This document shows, in pieces, positions 45,784 to 57,137 of a stretch of 64,000 bases of DNA. Where the stretch lies: NCBI GenBank assembly GCA_027625915.1, contig JANTQA010000057.1:7316001-7380000 (forward strand), in the 5' to 3' direction. Position numbers and translations under genes: made by a program. The notes below the pieces were generated by a model that worked only from the letters and a program-made list of their open reading frames with translations, was not told the DNA's origin and searched no databases. Source of the stretch: Anaeramoeba flamelloides. Lineage: Eukaryota > Metamonada > Anaeramoebidae. The first letter of the stretch is position 1. The number at the start of each line of letters is the position of its first letter.

Positions 45784-47527
45784 AGAAACCTGAAAGTGTT
45801 TTTCGATCATTGCTTATAAATTATTTAAATCTGAGATTTTTGCAATTTTGGAAATTGAAGATCTCTATTAATGGAGTAGTGTTTTTTAAAAATAAAATGA
45901 AATCTTGTTCAGATCTTGAAAAAATTTTTTTTTTGTAATTTGTGCTTTGGCTTATGAAATAGATGAGTTAACCCTCATCTAAATAATTTATTAATTTGAG
46001 TATATTTTTTGAAATCCAACATTATCCAAAAAAAAGTAAACTATTATTTTTATTAACAATTAAGTTAATTCTTGAAAATGGTGAAACATATATTTCGTTT
46101 TATGTCGAAAAGTCTTGATTTTGCAAGAAAAATTTTTTATTTTGTTATTATTTTTAATGACTAATCTTTCAATTTAAATCTCAGCCAATAAAACCTATTG
46201 AGGTAGAGGTGATTAAATAAATGAAATTTTGATAGAATTTTAACAAAAGTTTATCAATGAAATTTAGATCTATTCAGCAAAAATTTTTATTCTTTAAGGT
46301 TTGTAAAAAGTTGTTTTCTTCTTTTTCAAAAAATGAAAAAAAAATTATCAATTCAATTTTCAATTAAGGATTTTTTTTTAAACAAATTGTTTGATCTTAT
46401 TCACAAAAATCCTTATAACAATTCAAATTATTTTTTTAGAAAAAATTGATTTTGAATTTTGAGGATCAAATTACAAAATTCCCAAAATATCTACTCAAGA
46501 AAATTTTATTTTGAAAAATCAAATTACATCTCAGAAAAAAAACACAATATCTCAGTAAACGTTGTAAAGGACTTTAAATTTTTAATATTATAACTATCCT
46601 TCTGAAAACAATACCAATATTTTTCAATAGGTTGAATAAATCAATTTTTTAGTTAACTAAAAGAATTATCTCAAAAAAGAAAAAAAATTCTTTTATTAAT
46701 ATTCCTGGCAACAAAGACTTGATATTGTGTAATAATAATGGAAATGGCAATAACCCGTTTTAAAATTTCGCCAATTTATATGGAAAGATAATGAATTGAA
46801 TAGTTTTCTTTTTTTAAAAAAAGGAAAAAAAAAATTGATCCGACTGAAAAAAATTTTCTATTCTGGATTTCTTAGAAGATCAGAATTTTTTGAACCTTGG
46901 CATGTACAAAATTTGTAATTAGAGAATGCCGTCAATAAAATATTTTGAAATTTTGCCCTGTTGCCATCGAGTACTGACCCTTAAAGAAAGTTTTTTATGA
47001 ATTGTTTGCAAAGTTCAAAACTAAAAAATGATATCAGAATTTTATTTTCTTCTATTTATAAATTTTACGGTTTCTAACAAACGTTCGTAACAATTTTATG
47101 GTTTGTAAAGCTGAAAAAAAATTTAGAAAAGAAAACCAATTTCCTATTTCTAGGAAATTTTCACAGTAGGGCTGAAACGGCTCTATGGTTTAAGAGAAAT
47201 TGAAATTTTTCTATGATGATACAATAGAGTTGAAATTTCTATTTCACAAAACACAATTTTATAATAGACAACCACCCTTCATGTGTGTCTTCTAAATTTT
47301 CAGGGTCGGATTGGAACGGTTGTAACAAAACGGAAAATGAATAAAAATGTTTGAAAAAAGTCTAGTTTTGTTTTTTTTTACACTTTAAGCGATCCTTGAA
47401 AGTGTTTTTTTATTCAGGATCCATTTGTGTGCTTATTGGTTCTCATAAAAACAATTTGATTGATCTTAGTTCAATTTAATTCTGTTTTGTATGTAATTAT
47501 TCTTTGTCATTTATTAACTTGGTGTTT
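45784..47527. other. AT-rich intergenic region
   Basis: No gene. At 46927 a 24-codon frame (MPSIKYFEILPCCHRVLTLK) is isolated. At 47165-47325 lie two copies of a short motif related to 49743 (-) and 50468 (+): TTTCAxRGTAGGxTxGAAACGG-like. Confidence 0.4.
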
Positions 47528-47610
47528 TTATTGCTCAACCAAAAAGATGTTTCCGTTTGTTTTTTTTTTTTCAAAAAAGAAAAGAATGTGAAAGAAGAAA
47601 AGATATTTAC

Positions 47611-47827
47611 TGGATCGTTTAATTGACTTGACATTTTTAATAAAAGGATCGTGCTTCTTTTTCAATTCAGGAAGATGTGCTTGTTCTTGACAATTGTTAC
47701 AAAAATACACATCACATTTTGTGCAACAAAACAAAGCGGATTCTTTTCTACAAATATCACATTTTGGTGTTTGACTTTCAATTTTGGACTTTGTTTCACT
47801 TGTAACGTTTTTTTTCAAGTTGCTCAT
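47611..47827 (-). CDS. B-box zinc-finger protein, first exon
   Basis: ATG 47827. Residues 21-60 form a B-box: Cys23, Cys26, Cys35, Cys38, Cys43, Cys46, His51 and His59 are in family spacing (PKCDICRKES, CCTKCDVYFCNNCQEQAH). B-boxes bind two zinc ions and act in protein-protein contacts, as in TRIM-type and plant BBX proteins. The exon ends after 72 codons plus one base at a good donor (GTAAATATC). What follows is uncertain. Reading on gives a Phe-rich tail to a stop at 47528. A splice to about 47464 would add only ten residues. Most B-box proteins continue into a coiled coil, so the gene is short, has a distant second exon, or is a fragment. Confidence 0.7.
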
Positions 47828-48049
47828 TCTGTTGATTAATTTTCTTTTTCAGTAACAAAATGTTTTAAATTTGAAAAAATGAAACAGTTTTTTTTGGGAA
47901 TCCATTTGAAATTATGAAGATTTGTTTATCTTTTACAAAAAGAGAAATGTAATTTAATGGATATTAAGTGTTTTGATTTTTGAAAGAAACAAAAATCTGT
48001 TTACTTTTGAATCTCGTTTAGGATTCCAATTTTAACTTTTTTTTTTTGA

Positions 48050-48400
48050 CTACATTATGGTTTACAATCCCTGAAATTTGAAAAAAGATTATCTTGAGTT
48101 GGGTGTAGTGAGTTGTTTAATTTGGTTCTTAGCTGATCGATCTTGTGCTTGGTATGGATTTTTATAGTGGTTCAAATTTGAAATTTTGGAAAATTTATTA
48201 TTTTTTTTTTCGAAATCCGAATTGAAGAATGTTAGGTTATTTATCTGGAAGATGTCAAAGAATATATTTAGATTTTTGGCTTTTCAGAAAAAAATTTGAT
48301 TTACTTTTTTGTCAATTAACTAAATGAAAAAAAAATTGTTTTAAAAGCTCCAAATAAAACCAAAAATCATTCAAAATTTCAATCAACAACCCACAAACAA
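48050..48400 (+). repeat. Relative of the 58-kb foldback element, with inverted centre
   Basis: 48058-48200 matches the left arm at 58120-58250 (ACAATCCCTGAAATTTGAAA, AAGATTATCTTG). The segment 48301-48395 matches the reverse complement of about 58335-58435 (AGCTCCAAATAAAACC). The far arm is missing. Confidence 0.65.
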
Positions 48401-48855
48401 CCCTTTTTTAACTTAACTTCCAAAATATTATTCTTACACTCTTTAATTCTGATTTCGGAAAAAAAAAATAATAAATTATAAAAATATTTTTAATTATCAA
48501 CATCCTATAGATTATTCTTGTGTTTGTTCACGTTGAAAAATAAGTTTCAATATTTATTATATCAGAATACATTAACTGTAAAAAAAAAAAAAAATCAAGA
48601 ATAAAATGGTTAGATTTTTATTATTAAATTTATTGATTAATTTTTTAAATATATATATACATATATATAAATTCTTGTAAAATGGATAATATAAAATCCA
48701 ATCAAAAACATATCTTCACAAATAAATAATAGTAAATTTAGCAATGAATACATTGATAAAATTTATTATTTCAAAACACAACTAAAAGGATGAATGAAAT
48801 AATAAATTACAAATTTTAATAATTTTAATTAGTGTTTCATACTTTGTATTTTGAT

Positions 48856-49128
48856 TTAATCACTTAGAATATTTGAAGAAGATGATGAAGTTTCTTTCAT
48901 TTTGGTTAATTGTGTGTTATCTTGATCTAAAAGTCCATTTTCCACATTGCGAGATTCAGTCTTTGAAAACCACCCTGAAGAGACATATTCAGAAGATAAT
49001 CGATATTTCAATCCCTTTCCAAAATTTTTTAACACTCTAATGATAAAAAAAATTAAAATGATTCGAATAATAATTCCAAAAATAATCATAATTGTTATCG
49101 GAATTGTTGTATCTTCTTTTTTTGCACT
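48856..49128 (-). CDS. Last exon of a single-pass membrane protein
   Basis: After a TTTAG acceptor (49129-49131) one frame runs 90 codons to TAA 48856. It begins SAKKEDTTIP, crosses the membrane once (ITIMIIFGIIIRIILIFFII) and ends in a cytoplasmic tail of about 50 residues rich in Ser, Thr and Glu (KMKETSSSSSNILSD). Architecture is that of the end of a type I receptor, as in the protein at 27-29 kb. No upstream exon with a signal peptide or ectodomain was found within the next kilobase, so the exon may be orphaned or the intron long. Confidence 0.45.
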   Translation of the reverse strand, partial: SAKKEDTTIPITIMIIFGIIIRIILIFFIIRVLKNFGKGLKYRLSSEYVSSGWFSKTESRNVENGLLDQDNTQLTKMKETSSSSSNILSD

Positions 49129-49131
49129 CTA

Positions 49132-50400
49132 AATTAAAACAAGTTTAATAATATAATATATTGGTTGTAAAAACACAATAATCAAATAAGCTTTTGTAAA
49201 ATTTTTTTTTTCTAGTTTTATCTTTTTTAAAAGAGAAAAATTAAGAATAAGAATAATAAGAAAAAGTCAACATTAAGAAATTAATAAAAAAAAATTAAAT
49301 AAAGAATTTTAATTGACGAAAAATAAAAATAGAGAATAATGGAAATTTATATTTAATATTTATTTTTAAACTTTTAAAAATTAAAAAGAACATCTATTTT
49401 GCAACTGAGAAAAATACTTTTTTAATCTTTCATCTTAATAGGAATGAGATAAAAAAAATTTTACATTGAATTTATCTTGGTATTGTTTAAATCTATGCCT
49501 CTTTTACTTGAAAAAATGTTAATAATTACAATAATAATACAGATTTCAAAAAACGTTCTTTCATTTGATTTGAAATGAGAAATCGTATTTTCGTTTTTAT
49601 TTGTGTTAAAAACAAAAATTTATCAATTTTTTATTTAAATTCTCATATTGAATGTTATATTATTTAATCTTGTATACCCCCCTTTTTTTTTTTTTAATAA
49701 ATTGTTATTTGTAGAATTATTATTTCGTTTAATTTGGTAAAGATGTTACAACCCTACTGTGAAAATTTATACAAGATAGAAATTGATTTTCGATAATAAA
49801 AATTTATAATGATAATAAAACAATAAAAATGTTCTGAAAGTTTTTCATAAACTGTAAAATTAATTAATAGAAGATTAAAAATTAAGTTATCTATTTTTTG
49901 GTTCGCATGGTTTTGGAAAATTACAAAAAAATTCATTAAAAAAAATTACATTAATGTGTATCTCCAATTTCCAAAATTGGAAAAATATCAGATTTAACTA
50001 TTTAAAAACAATGATCAAAAAATATTTTCAAATTTTTATAATTTGTGTGATTTGTATGATTTCTGTGATTTTTATTATTTCTATTCTTTTGAAATTTAAT
50101 TTTGGTCTTGGTTTATTACAAAAAAAAAAAAATTCTCATACTGGTATTTGAAACCAAATGATATAAAATTTCAGCTAAAAAACATATTTTCTATTTCCAA
50201 GTCTTAGTTTTATTTGAGTTTCTTATTACTTAATGTAAGAAAAAAAGGAAAAAATAAATAAACTGAGAGAGATCACAAATTATAATCTATTTATTGGCAA
50301 GTTTCTTGGTTAAAAAAGAAAGGGGAGATGAAGAGAAAACTTTTTCCCATTTATTATTCAAATATCAGTTGACACAAGAGAAATTGAAAATTTTATCTTA
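49132..50400. other. AT-rich region without a firm gene
   Basis: A plus-strand frame (49954-50151) is built on degenerate TTTGTGTGATTTGTATGATT-type repeats and is not supported as a gene. Confidence 0.45.
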
Positions 50401-50468
50401 TTATCGAAATTGAATTTTCTATTTCATAAAACACAATTTTATAATAGAAAGCCAATTTCTATATTTTA

Positions 50469-50750
50469 CAAAATTTCATGGTAGGATTGGAACGGTTTTA
50501 GTTAATTTCACGAGATCAATATAGAAAAAAGATAATAGAACATGAGTGATATCTAAACTGAGAATTAAAGTCGATTTACAACAAACCAAAAAATCGAAGT
50601 GAACTTTTTTGAGAATTGAATATTTCATTTTTCAACTTCAGAACTTATGATATTTAAATAATTTCTGTAAAGTAATCAAAAGGCCCCCCTGTTTTTACAG
50701 TTGTAAAGCGCTTTCTATTTCTTAACCCACAAACACAACATTCTGAATTT
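50469..50750 (-). pseudogene. Coding-like remnant with CxxC-type motif
   Basis: After an ATTCAG acceptor-like site near 50745, one minus-strand frame reads CCVCGLRNRKRFTTVKTGGP then FDYFTEII before a stop. A second frame from ATG 50612 reads MKYSILKKVHFDFLVCC and continues about 50 codons to 50469. Both are less AT-rich than the surroundings. They may be exons or relics of one gene; no family is recognised. Confidence 0.3.
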
Positions 50751-51129
50751 GTGTTGATTTTAGTTTATTTGTTCATTAAAAATATTTTTTTTAAAAAAAA
50801 GGATCAACTAAAATAGTAAAAAATTAATCACTTATCATTCGAGATAATTTTTTGGTGTATATTACCAAATTTCAAAAATGGTAAAATTGAATTTCTTTCG
50901 TATTTTTGAAGATTTTCTTGATTATTTTCATCAGTATGAACGTTTTTAATGGTTTTTTATGGTTGTGGGGGGAAAAATCAAAAAGACTATTTAGTGATTA
51001 GTAGTATAATATTATTTAAATTGTGTAAAATCCAAAATTTTGAAATCATCAATACTAAATCTTTTTAAAAATTTATTCAAAAGCCAATTTTAACCACAAA
51101 AGTTAAGGAAAATTTTCACGCCTTAAAAC

Positions 51130-51310
51130 AGGTGACACAAGTCTAATTGGTCTCTTAATTATTTTTATTTTCAAAAATATGAGATAAAATTCTCGAACAT
51201 ACTATCCAAACCGACCCTAAATCTACCCCGAACACAACTTAACCCCCCCTTAAAAAGCGGATTTAAATACGCAAGTCCAATATATTTCAATAGAATTGAC
51301 TAAATTGAAG
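51130..51310 (-). other. Exon-like frame over a G-rich stretch
   Basis: After a TTTAG acceptor-like site, a minus-strand frame runs 43 codons (LLKYIGLAYLNPLFKGGLSC, VRGRFRVGLDSMFENF) to a stop near 51165. It contains a run of seven G with further G runs. No family is recognised. Confidence 0.3.
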
Positions 51311-51509
51311 GAAGTAAGGAAGTAAGTACATTTTAACATTTTGAAAAATTTTAATTGCTACAGCCTTACTGAAAAATATTTTTTGAGTACCACAAGATAT
51401 TGAAACTTTGAAACCAAAACATCATTCGCTGCTCTATTTGTAAAAAAGAACCAATGTAATTCAGAATTGAGTTCCTTCATTTTTCAATTTTTTGAACAAC
51501 TATTTTGGA

Positions 51510-51692
51510 TAAATTTTTGGTTTTATTAAATTTTGTTTTGGATCTAGAAATGTGTTTATACGAAAGATCGAAATTAATCAAACAGAAAACGAAAAAAATA
51601 GACCCGAAAAGGTGTGTATTTTAAACAAATATTTTCTTTTAGAAGACCAAACACGAAAGATCACAATTCAAAATAAATTTGTTGAAATATAG
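51510..51692 (+). other. Open frame resembling the start of a PH-like domain
   Basis: Fifty-nine codons without a start: SRNVFIRKIEINQTENEK, then EKVCILNKYFLLEDQTRK and a short tail to TAG. The order of a short strand, a loop with NRPEK and a strand KVCILNKYFLL recalls PH domains that follow RhoGEF domains. Weak, and not joined to other exons. Confidence 0.25.
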
Positions 51693-52180
51693 AATGAAAA
51701 AAAAAAATTAAATCGATAAAAGCCTATTTTCAAAGTTTTTTTTCTTATCTTCTTAATTTGTATGAATCCAAACAATTTATAACCCCGAAGTTCTAGCACC
51801 ATTCCAATTTATTATTATTTTATACAACAGAATTTGACAAATTTGACTTTAAAATTCAATTTTCAAATTTTTTTATCAAACAATACCAACATAAAGTATA
51901 CAATTTTAAAAATTAAAATAAAGGGATTGAATTCTCGGAATCAATAAACAGTTACATAAGATTCAACCCAAAATAAAAGAAAATTTGGAATTGCCCATTC
52001 TATAAAAAAAATCGAAAAATTTGGATTAAAGATTTAATCCAAATAAACAAAAATAACAAGAATAATATCTTTGATATTATTCAAAATAAATATTTATTAT
52101 TTATCCTATCATTGATTCATGAAAAAGAAAATTAATTTTCTTTATTAAAATTTCTAAACAAAAATTTAGAAATTTGGGAA

Positions 52181-52210
52181 AGTGCCGTCAAGTGCCGTCA
52201 AGTGCCGTCA
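52181..52210 (+). repeat. Three tandem AGTGCCGTCA units
   Basis: Exact 10-bp tandem repeat directly before the hairpin array; AGTGCC recurs later in the array before three type-A hairpins (52211, 52635 and 52811 regions). Confidence 0.9.
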
Positions 52211-53000
52211 AGTGCCTAGGTTTTCCAGAATTCAAAAGAATAGAGTAAAATCAAAGATTTAACTCAATTCTTTCAAATTTTGGAAAACCTAACGGCGGTT
52301 TTCTTGAGGTTTTCTATTTTATTTGTGAAGTGTTCTAGGTTTTTTTTACTTTAGAAATAAACCGAAAATTTATTAAAATTTTCTGTTTATTTCTAAAGTA
52401 AAAAAAACCTAACAAAAATCTATCGATTTTTCAAATAAATAGAAAACTCAAGAAAACCTAACGTCGATTTTTTTTAATTTAAAAAATTAAAAGAAAATTT
52501 CAAAAATTTTCTTTTTATTTCTCAAATTAAAAAAAAGCTAATGGCAGTTTTCCAGGATTCAAAAGAATAGAGAAAAATCAAGGATTTGACTCAATTATTT
52601 TAAATTAAAAAAAACCTAACTAAAAGTGTCGTCAAGTGCCTAGCTTTTCCAGAATTTAAAATAATAGAGTAAAATCTCAGATTTTTCTCAATTCTTTTGA
52701 ATCCTGGAAAATCTAAGGTTTTTTTTTTTTAATTTCAGAAATAAACCGAAAATTTATTAAAATTTTAGTTTATTTCTTAAATTAAAAAAAACATAACGAA
52801 AAGTGCCTTCAAGTGCCTATATTTTCCATAATTCAAAAGAATAGAGTAAAATCTCAGATTTTTCTCAATTCTTTTGAATTCTGGAAATGCTAACTGCGGT
52901 TTTTTTTAATTTCAGAAATAAACCGAAAATTTATTAAATTTTCAGTTTATTTCTTAAATTAAAAAAAACCTAACGGCTTTAAGAGGAAATTAATTTCCTC
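52211..53000 (+). repeat. Array of alternating hairpins with conserved linkers
   Basis: At least eight hairpins of 70-85 nt. Type A (52216-52292, 52638-52717, 52816-52893, and a hybrid at 52546-52617) opens TTTTCCAGAATTCAAAAGAA and closes with its complement. Type B (52334-52412, 52466-52550, 52719-52795, 52898-52974) opens TTTTAATTTCAGAAATAAAC-like and closes with its complement. Most end in CCTAAC or a close variant, often followed by GGC. The second hairpin is nested inside another inverted repeat (52298-52330 with 52425-52458). The array closes with GAGGAAATTAATTTCCTC, a perfect palindrome at 52983-53000. Confidence 0.92.
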
Positions 53001-53898
53001 CCTTCAAAATAAAAAAAAAATAAAAGAAAATTTTAGAAAAAATTCGAAACCAGAATTCAGAAATATTTTTAGTTCTCATTTTAATGGAAAATAAATAATT
53101 CTAAAATCAAACGGATTTGTCCAATAAATATTTATTTCTGAAGAAGAATTTAATAAATATCCTATTTTCTGTGAACTCAATCAAGAATTAGATGAACCAA
53201 ATGAAAAATGGATTTTTTAATTCATTTTGAAATTCTTTAGAAATAAAAAGTAATTTGTTTCTCAAAAATTTTACAAACAAAAGTTATTTCAATGAAGAAT
53301 TAAAAACAAAAACAAGTTAAGAAGAAGTAATTTATATCAAATGTTATAGATAAGATCAAGAAATAAACGATTTGCATTTATTTTTTTCTAAATCAATCTT
53401 TTTATTTTTTTTAATTGCCATTTTTTGGTTGATATGAAAATATATTATACTAGTATATATTCCACTTCCGTATTTATCAAAATATCAATATATTTGGTTA
53501 AAGAAATGATTGGAGTCATTCAGTTTCTCACAAATGGTGGCACTCAAAATTTGAAAATTTGTCTGAACTCCCTGAAGAATTTGAAAATTTTACCAAATTT
53601 GTAAGGAAATAATATTCCCTAATTTTTCGATTGCACATACCCAAAAATGATTTCTGAATTTTTCATGTTTTTTTTGTTAAAATTGTGATTTTTTCATTAA
53701 CTATAATTCTTTTCTGATATGCCCACAGGGGACAGGCAACTTGAACATATATTTGTTGTTTTTTATGTCAACAAATTCCATTTAATAAACCATTGAAGAT
53801 GCTTGGGTTTGTTTGAATTTGAAAAAAGTATCCGTAAAATTGAATACACTTTGTTGTACATTCTTTTGGTTGCTTTTGTTCTCATTACCAATTTTGAA
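53001..53898. other. Intergenic region
   Basis: AT-rich. At 53500-53610 two overlapping plus-strand frames look protein-like (EMIGVIQFLTNGGTQNLKIC and KWWHSKFENLSELPEEFENF); no start, family or splice chain. Confidence 0.4.
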
Positions 53899-54924
53899 TC
53901 AGGGACTTTTCTTTAGAACCCATTTTGACATGACTTCTCCTTTTTTTTTCTTCATGCACTCTCATTTTAAAAGGATCACATTGAACAAATTAAAACAAAA
54001 GGTATCGTCGAATTTCATTTTGTATTTTGGTGAAAGATTAAAAAGGGAAAAACAAGAAAACAAAAAAAAAAAAAAGGTTTACTCCTTTATATCCAATATA
54101 AATCCCTATGTTATCAAGAATCACGACAAAAAGGTTGATCCAAAAATCTGGATCAGAACTTGGTGAGGTATAAAAAGCTAATGCAAAAAGAAGAACAACA
54201 TTAACCATAATATCTAATTGTATTTGAGAAATGATGATTGACCAGTCTCGATATAAAATCTAGTTTCAGAAACACAATTTAAGTTTTATAAACAAAAACA
54301 AAAAGAATAAAAACAAGTAAAAAAAAAAAAAAAAAAACAATTAAAGAATAATAATTAATGAAGGAAGAAATGAGCTACAAACCTTCATTAAATGGCTACC
54401 ACCAGCAATTGTAAAAAATGCAAACCTAAAACTTGTTAACATTCGATTTAAAAGGAATAAATAGATTATATCAAAAAATATTACAATACAAAAGAACGCA
54501 ATGATCCTTGGGTTGGAATATAATGTTCCAATTTCATAGATAGCATACCCAGTTAAAAGCACTGTTGCTATCGTAAAAGTAATATATTGGTACATATTCC
54601 TTGAAACAATAATCCTAACAGCGTAAAAAAACCCAAATGCCACAGAAAGAGCAAAAAGCACAGAATAAAAGATCAAGGTTTTTTTGCTAATGATTTCACG
54701 CTTTTGGGAATAATCAACAATACCAACAAGCTGTGTCACTATCAAAATAATTGATTCAATTAAAACACAAAAAAGAAACAGTTTGTGGATCTTTTCAAGA
54801 TTCTTTGACTAGTGATAAAAAGCTACAAAAGGATTTTTCATTTGATACAAAATTGGATACAAAAAACCTCAAGAGAAAAGAATAATAAAACTCTGAAAAA
54901 TGATTTTTTCCCATTGAAAGACAT
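53899..54924 (-). CDS. Four-exon multi-pass membrane protein
   Basis: Exons 54924-54868, 54808-54383, 54259-54083 and 53949-53899, all joined in phase 0 with GT-AG introns of 59, 123 and 133 nt, give about 236 residues. Hydrophobic helices lie at about 29-51, 62-84, 93-113, 117-139, 172-191 and 200-216 (for example FYSVLFALSVAFGFFYAV and MVNVVLLFALAFYTSP). The last exon adds a basic tail, KKKGEVMSKWVLKKSP. This suggests six transmembrane passes with a cytoplasmic basic end. I do not recognise the family. The start is the weakest point: ATG 54924 keeps the frame into exon 2, but another frame from ATG 54985 (MPNKQLYEIEINI...) is also open across the same bases and stops before the donor. Exon 4 is plausible but short. 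Confidence 0.62.
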
Positions 54925-55177
54925 GACGAAATCGCTGTATCCAATTTATGTTAATTTCAATTTCATAAAGTTGTTTATTTGGCATTGAGATGGGTACCTA
55001 TAAGATTTTTTTTTCAATTAAAAAATAGCTGATAAATCCATATAATAAGGTATTTCCAAAAAAGTATGGCATTTTTTTTTTAGATTTCATAAAAAAACAT
55101 TTTTGTTAGTAGATTTATTGGTAAATATGCAATAGTAAATTAAGATAAAAATTAATAACGATTTATTCAATTACTCA
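54925..55177. other. Upstream flank of the membrane-protein gene
   Basis: Contains a TTATAG acceptor-like site and the alternative frame from ATG 54985. An additional 5' exon is possible. Confidence 0.35.
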
Positions 55178-55630
55178 GGCATTTATTTCAGAATATTTTC
55201 AATCAAATATTCTAAAAAATGTAAAAAAAAAATAGCATTGGTTTTGGTGAAAACAATGTACAACCAATTTCAATAAAAAACGAAAAAATATGGAATGGGT
55301 ACAAATTATTTTTTGAACAAACAGATTCAGTACTCTGATTTTAGTTCTATTGAAAATTTGTTGAGATTAAACAAGTTTTGAAAATAATTTTTTCGTAAAA
55401 AAAGAAAATAATAAACACCAATTTTCACACCTCTAAAAAATATCAGATAAAATCGAGATCAGAAATTTTAATATCTTTTTATTTATGTAACATATTACCA
55501 AGAAACAATTTGAATGATAATCAATAATCAATAAATGGTATTTAATGATTTTGGATATTTAAATACTTTTTTGAAGATTGAATTTAATTGATATATTTTA
55601 ATATAAATTTGCCCCACTTTTTTGGTATTA
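55178..55630 (+). repeat. Dispersed repeat family R4, copy 2
   Basis: Matches 20430-20890 in order and orientation. A diverged R3-like segment follows at 55740-55860. Confidence 0.85.
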
Positions 55631-56572
55631 TCTTATACCCAAATTTTTGAAAAATTAATATTAAAGTAACTATCAGATTCTTAAATTTAGAGTAAAATTC
55701 GAATTTTAATCTTCTATTTCAACTAAAATTGTTATTATTAATCATTTTTCTTAACTTTCAAGAAGGAAGCTTTTTAATATCATCCAGAAATATCATTTCT
55801 TATTGATTTTATGAAGATCTCTAATATTTTTTCTTCCGATTGAATTATGTGGCAATAGATTTTAATAGAAGAATAAAATTCTAAGATTTGATATGAATTT
55901 ACTCAGGGGGGCTCTAAAATCATCTCTTAAAATGTAAATTTATGAAAATATGGTTAGTACAAGTTTTTTTGTTTCTAAAATTATTTTACAAATATTAATG
56001 AAAATTTAGTTTATATTTTTTTCAATTCTATTCTAATTTGTATTAGTAATGATTTTTCTATATATTTTTTCTCTGATTAAAAGATTTTATTTTTTAACAA
56101 AAAATAATTAAAACTGTCAAAAAAATACATTTTTGATAGAAATACAACAATTAAAATGTTACAAAAGTTCTATTGTTACCCAAAACTGAAGAAAAAAAAG
56201 AATAGTATTTATTAACACAAATACACATTATTATATATATATATATATTTGAATTTAATTTTTTTTTTATTTTTTTGATCTATATTCAAAACAGGAAATA
56301 TTTCAAAAATTTTGTTTTAGAACTTTTCTCAACACTTTCGTTTAATTGAAAGGATATTACAACTCTAACAGAAATAGTTCTATTTTCACCTATAAAAAAT
56401 CTGAGATGAATAATTTATGAAAATTTTTTACTGGTTGAACACTAACAAAATATACAACAAATCTATTAATATACCATTAAATAATCAAAAAAAGAAAATA
56501 AAAACAAAATTGTAAAAAAAAAGATGATTTATAATGGTTTTCTTTTTTTCGAATGACCGAATCTTCTTTATA

Positions 56573-56850
56573 TTGGGGTGAATATTTTCAAAGGAAAAAA
56601 GATTAAGTACTTAATTACTAATACTGTGACACTGAAACACGAAAGTATGAGTAACTTGAAAATAACAATCGAAAAAACAAAGAAAAAATAATGACGAAAG
56701 CTTTAAAGGAAATAAGATTAAAAAAGAAAAAATAATTACAACAATTAAACAAAGATCCCCAAGTGAACATTCATGATTAATTATCAAATTAAATTAAAAT
56801 AACCAAAAGTGTACTGGTTGTGATTTTGGTCTTCCTTAAATAAAAATAGT
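56573..56850 (+). repeat. Dispersed repeat family R5, copy 2
   Basis: See 18733-19010; same orientation. Confidence 0.7.
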
Positions 56851-56854
56851 ATTG

Positions 56855-56887
<33 letters not shown>

Positions 56888-57102
56888 TTACCAAAACTGT
56901 CCTGCAAACCCTTTTTAAATTTCTTTCTTTCTTTTTTTTTTCTTTTTACTTTTTAATTTTTTGTTTTTCCTTTTTAAACATAAATAAATTTGGTTGCATC
57001 TTTCCTTTGAACAATTATGAAATCATGTATTTTACGCTTAAATTACCTTTGAGGAAATTTAAGTAAAAGGACATCTAGAGTGTACTTTACACTTCTTCCC
57101 TC

Positions 57103-57104
<2 letters not shown>

Positions 57105-57135
<31 letters not shown>
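57105..57135. repeat. TA microsatellite
   Basis: About 15 TA units, uninterrupted. Confidence 0.9.

Positions 57136-57137
<2 letters not shown>

Noticed and set aside
53813-54166. 117-codon plus-strand frame
   Set aside because: It lies opposite exons 3-4 of the spliced membrane-protein gene, whose splice sites, phase and hydrophobic pattern are far more convincing.
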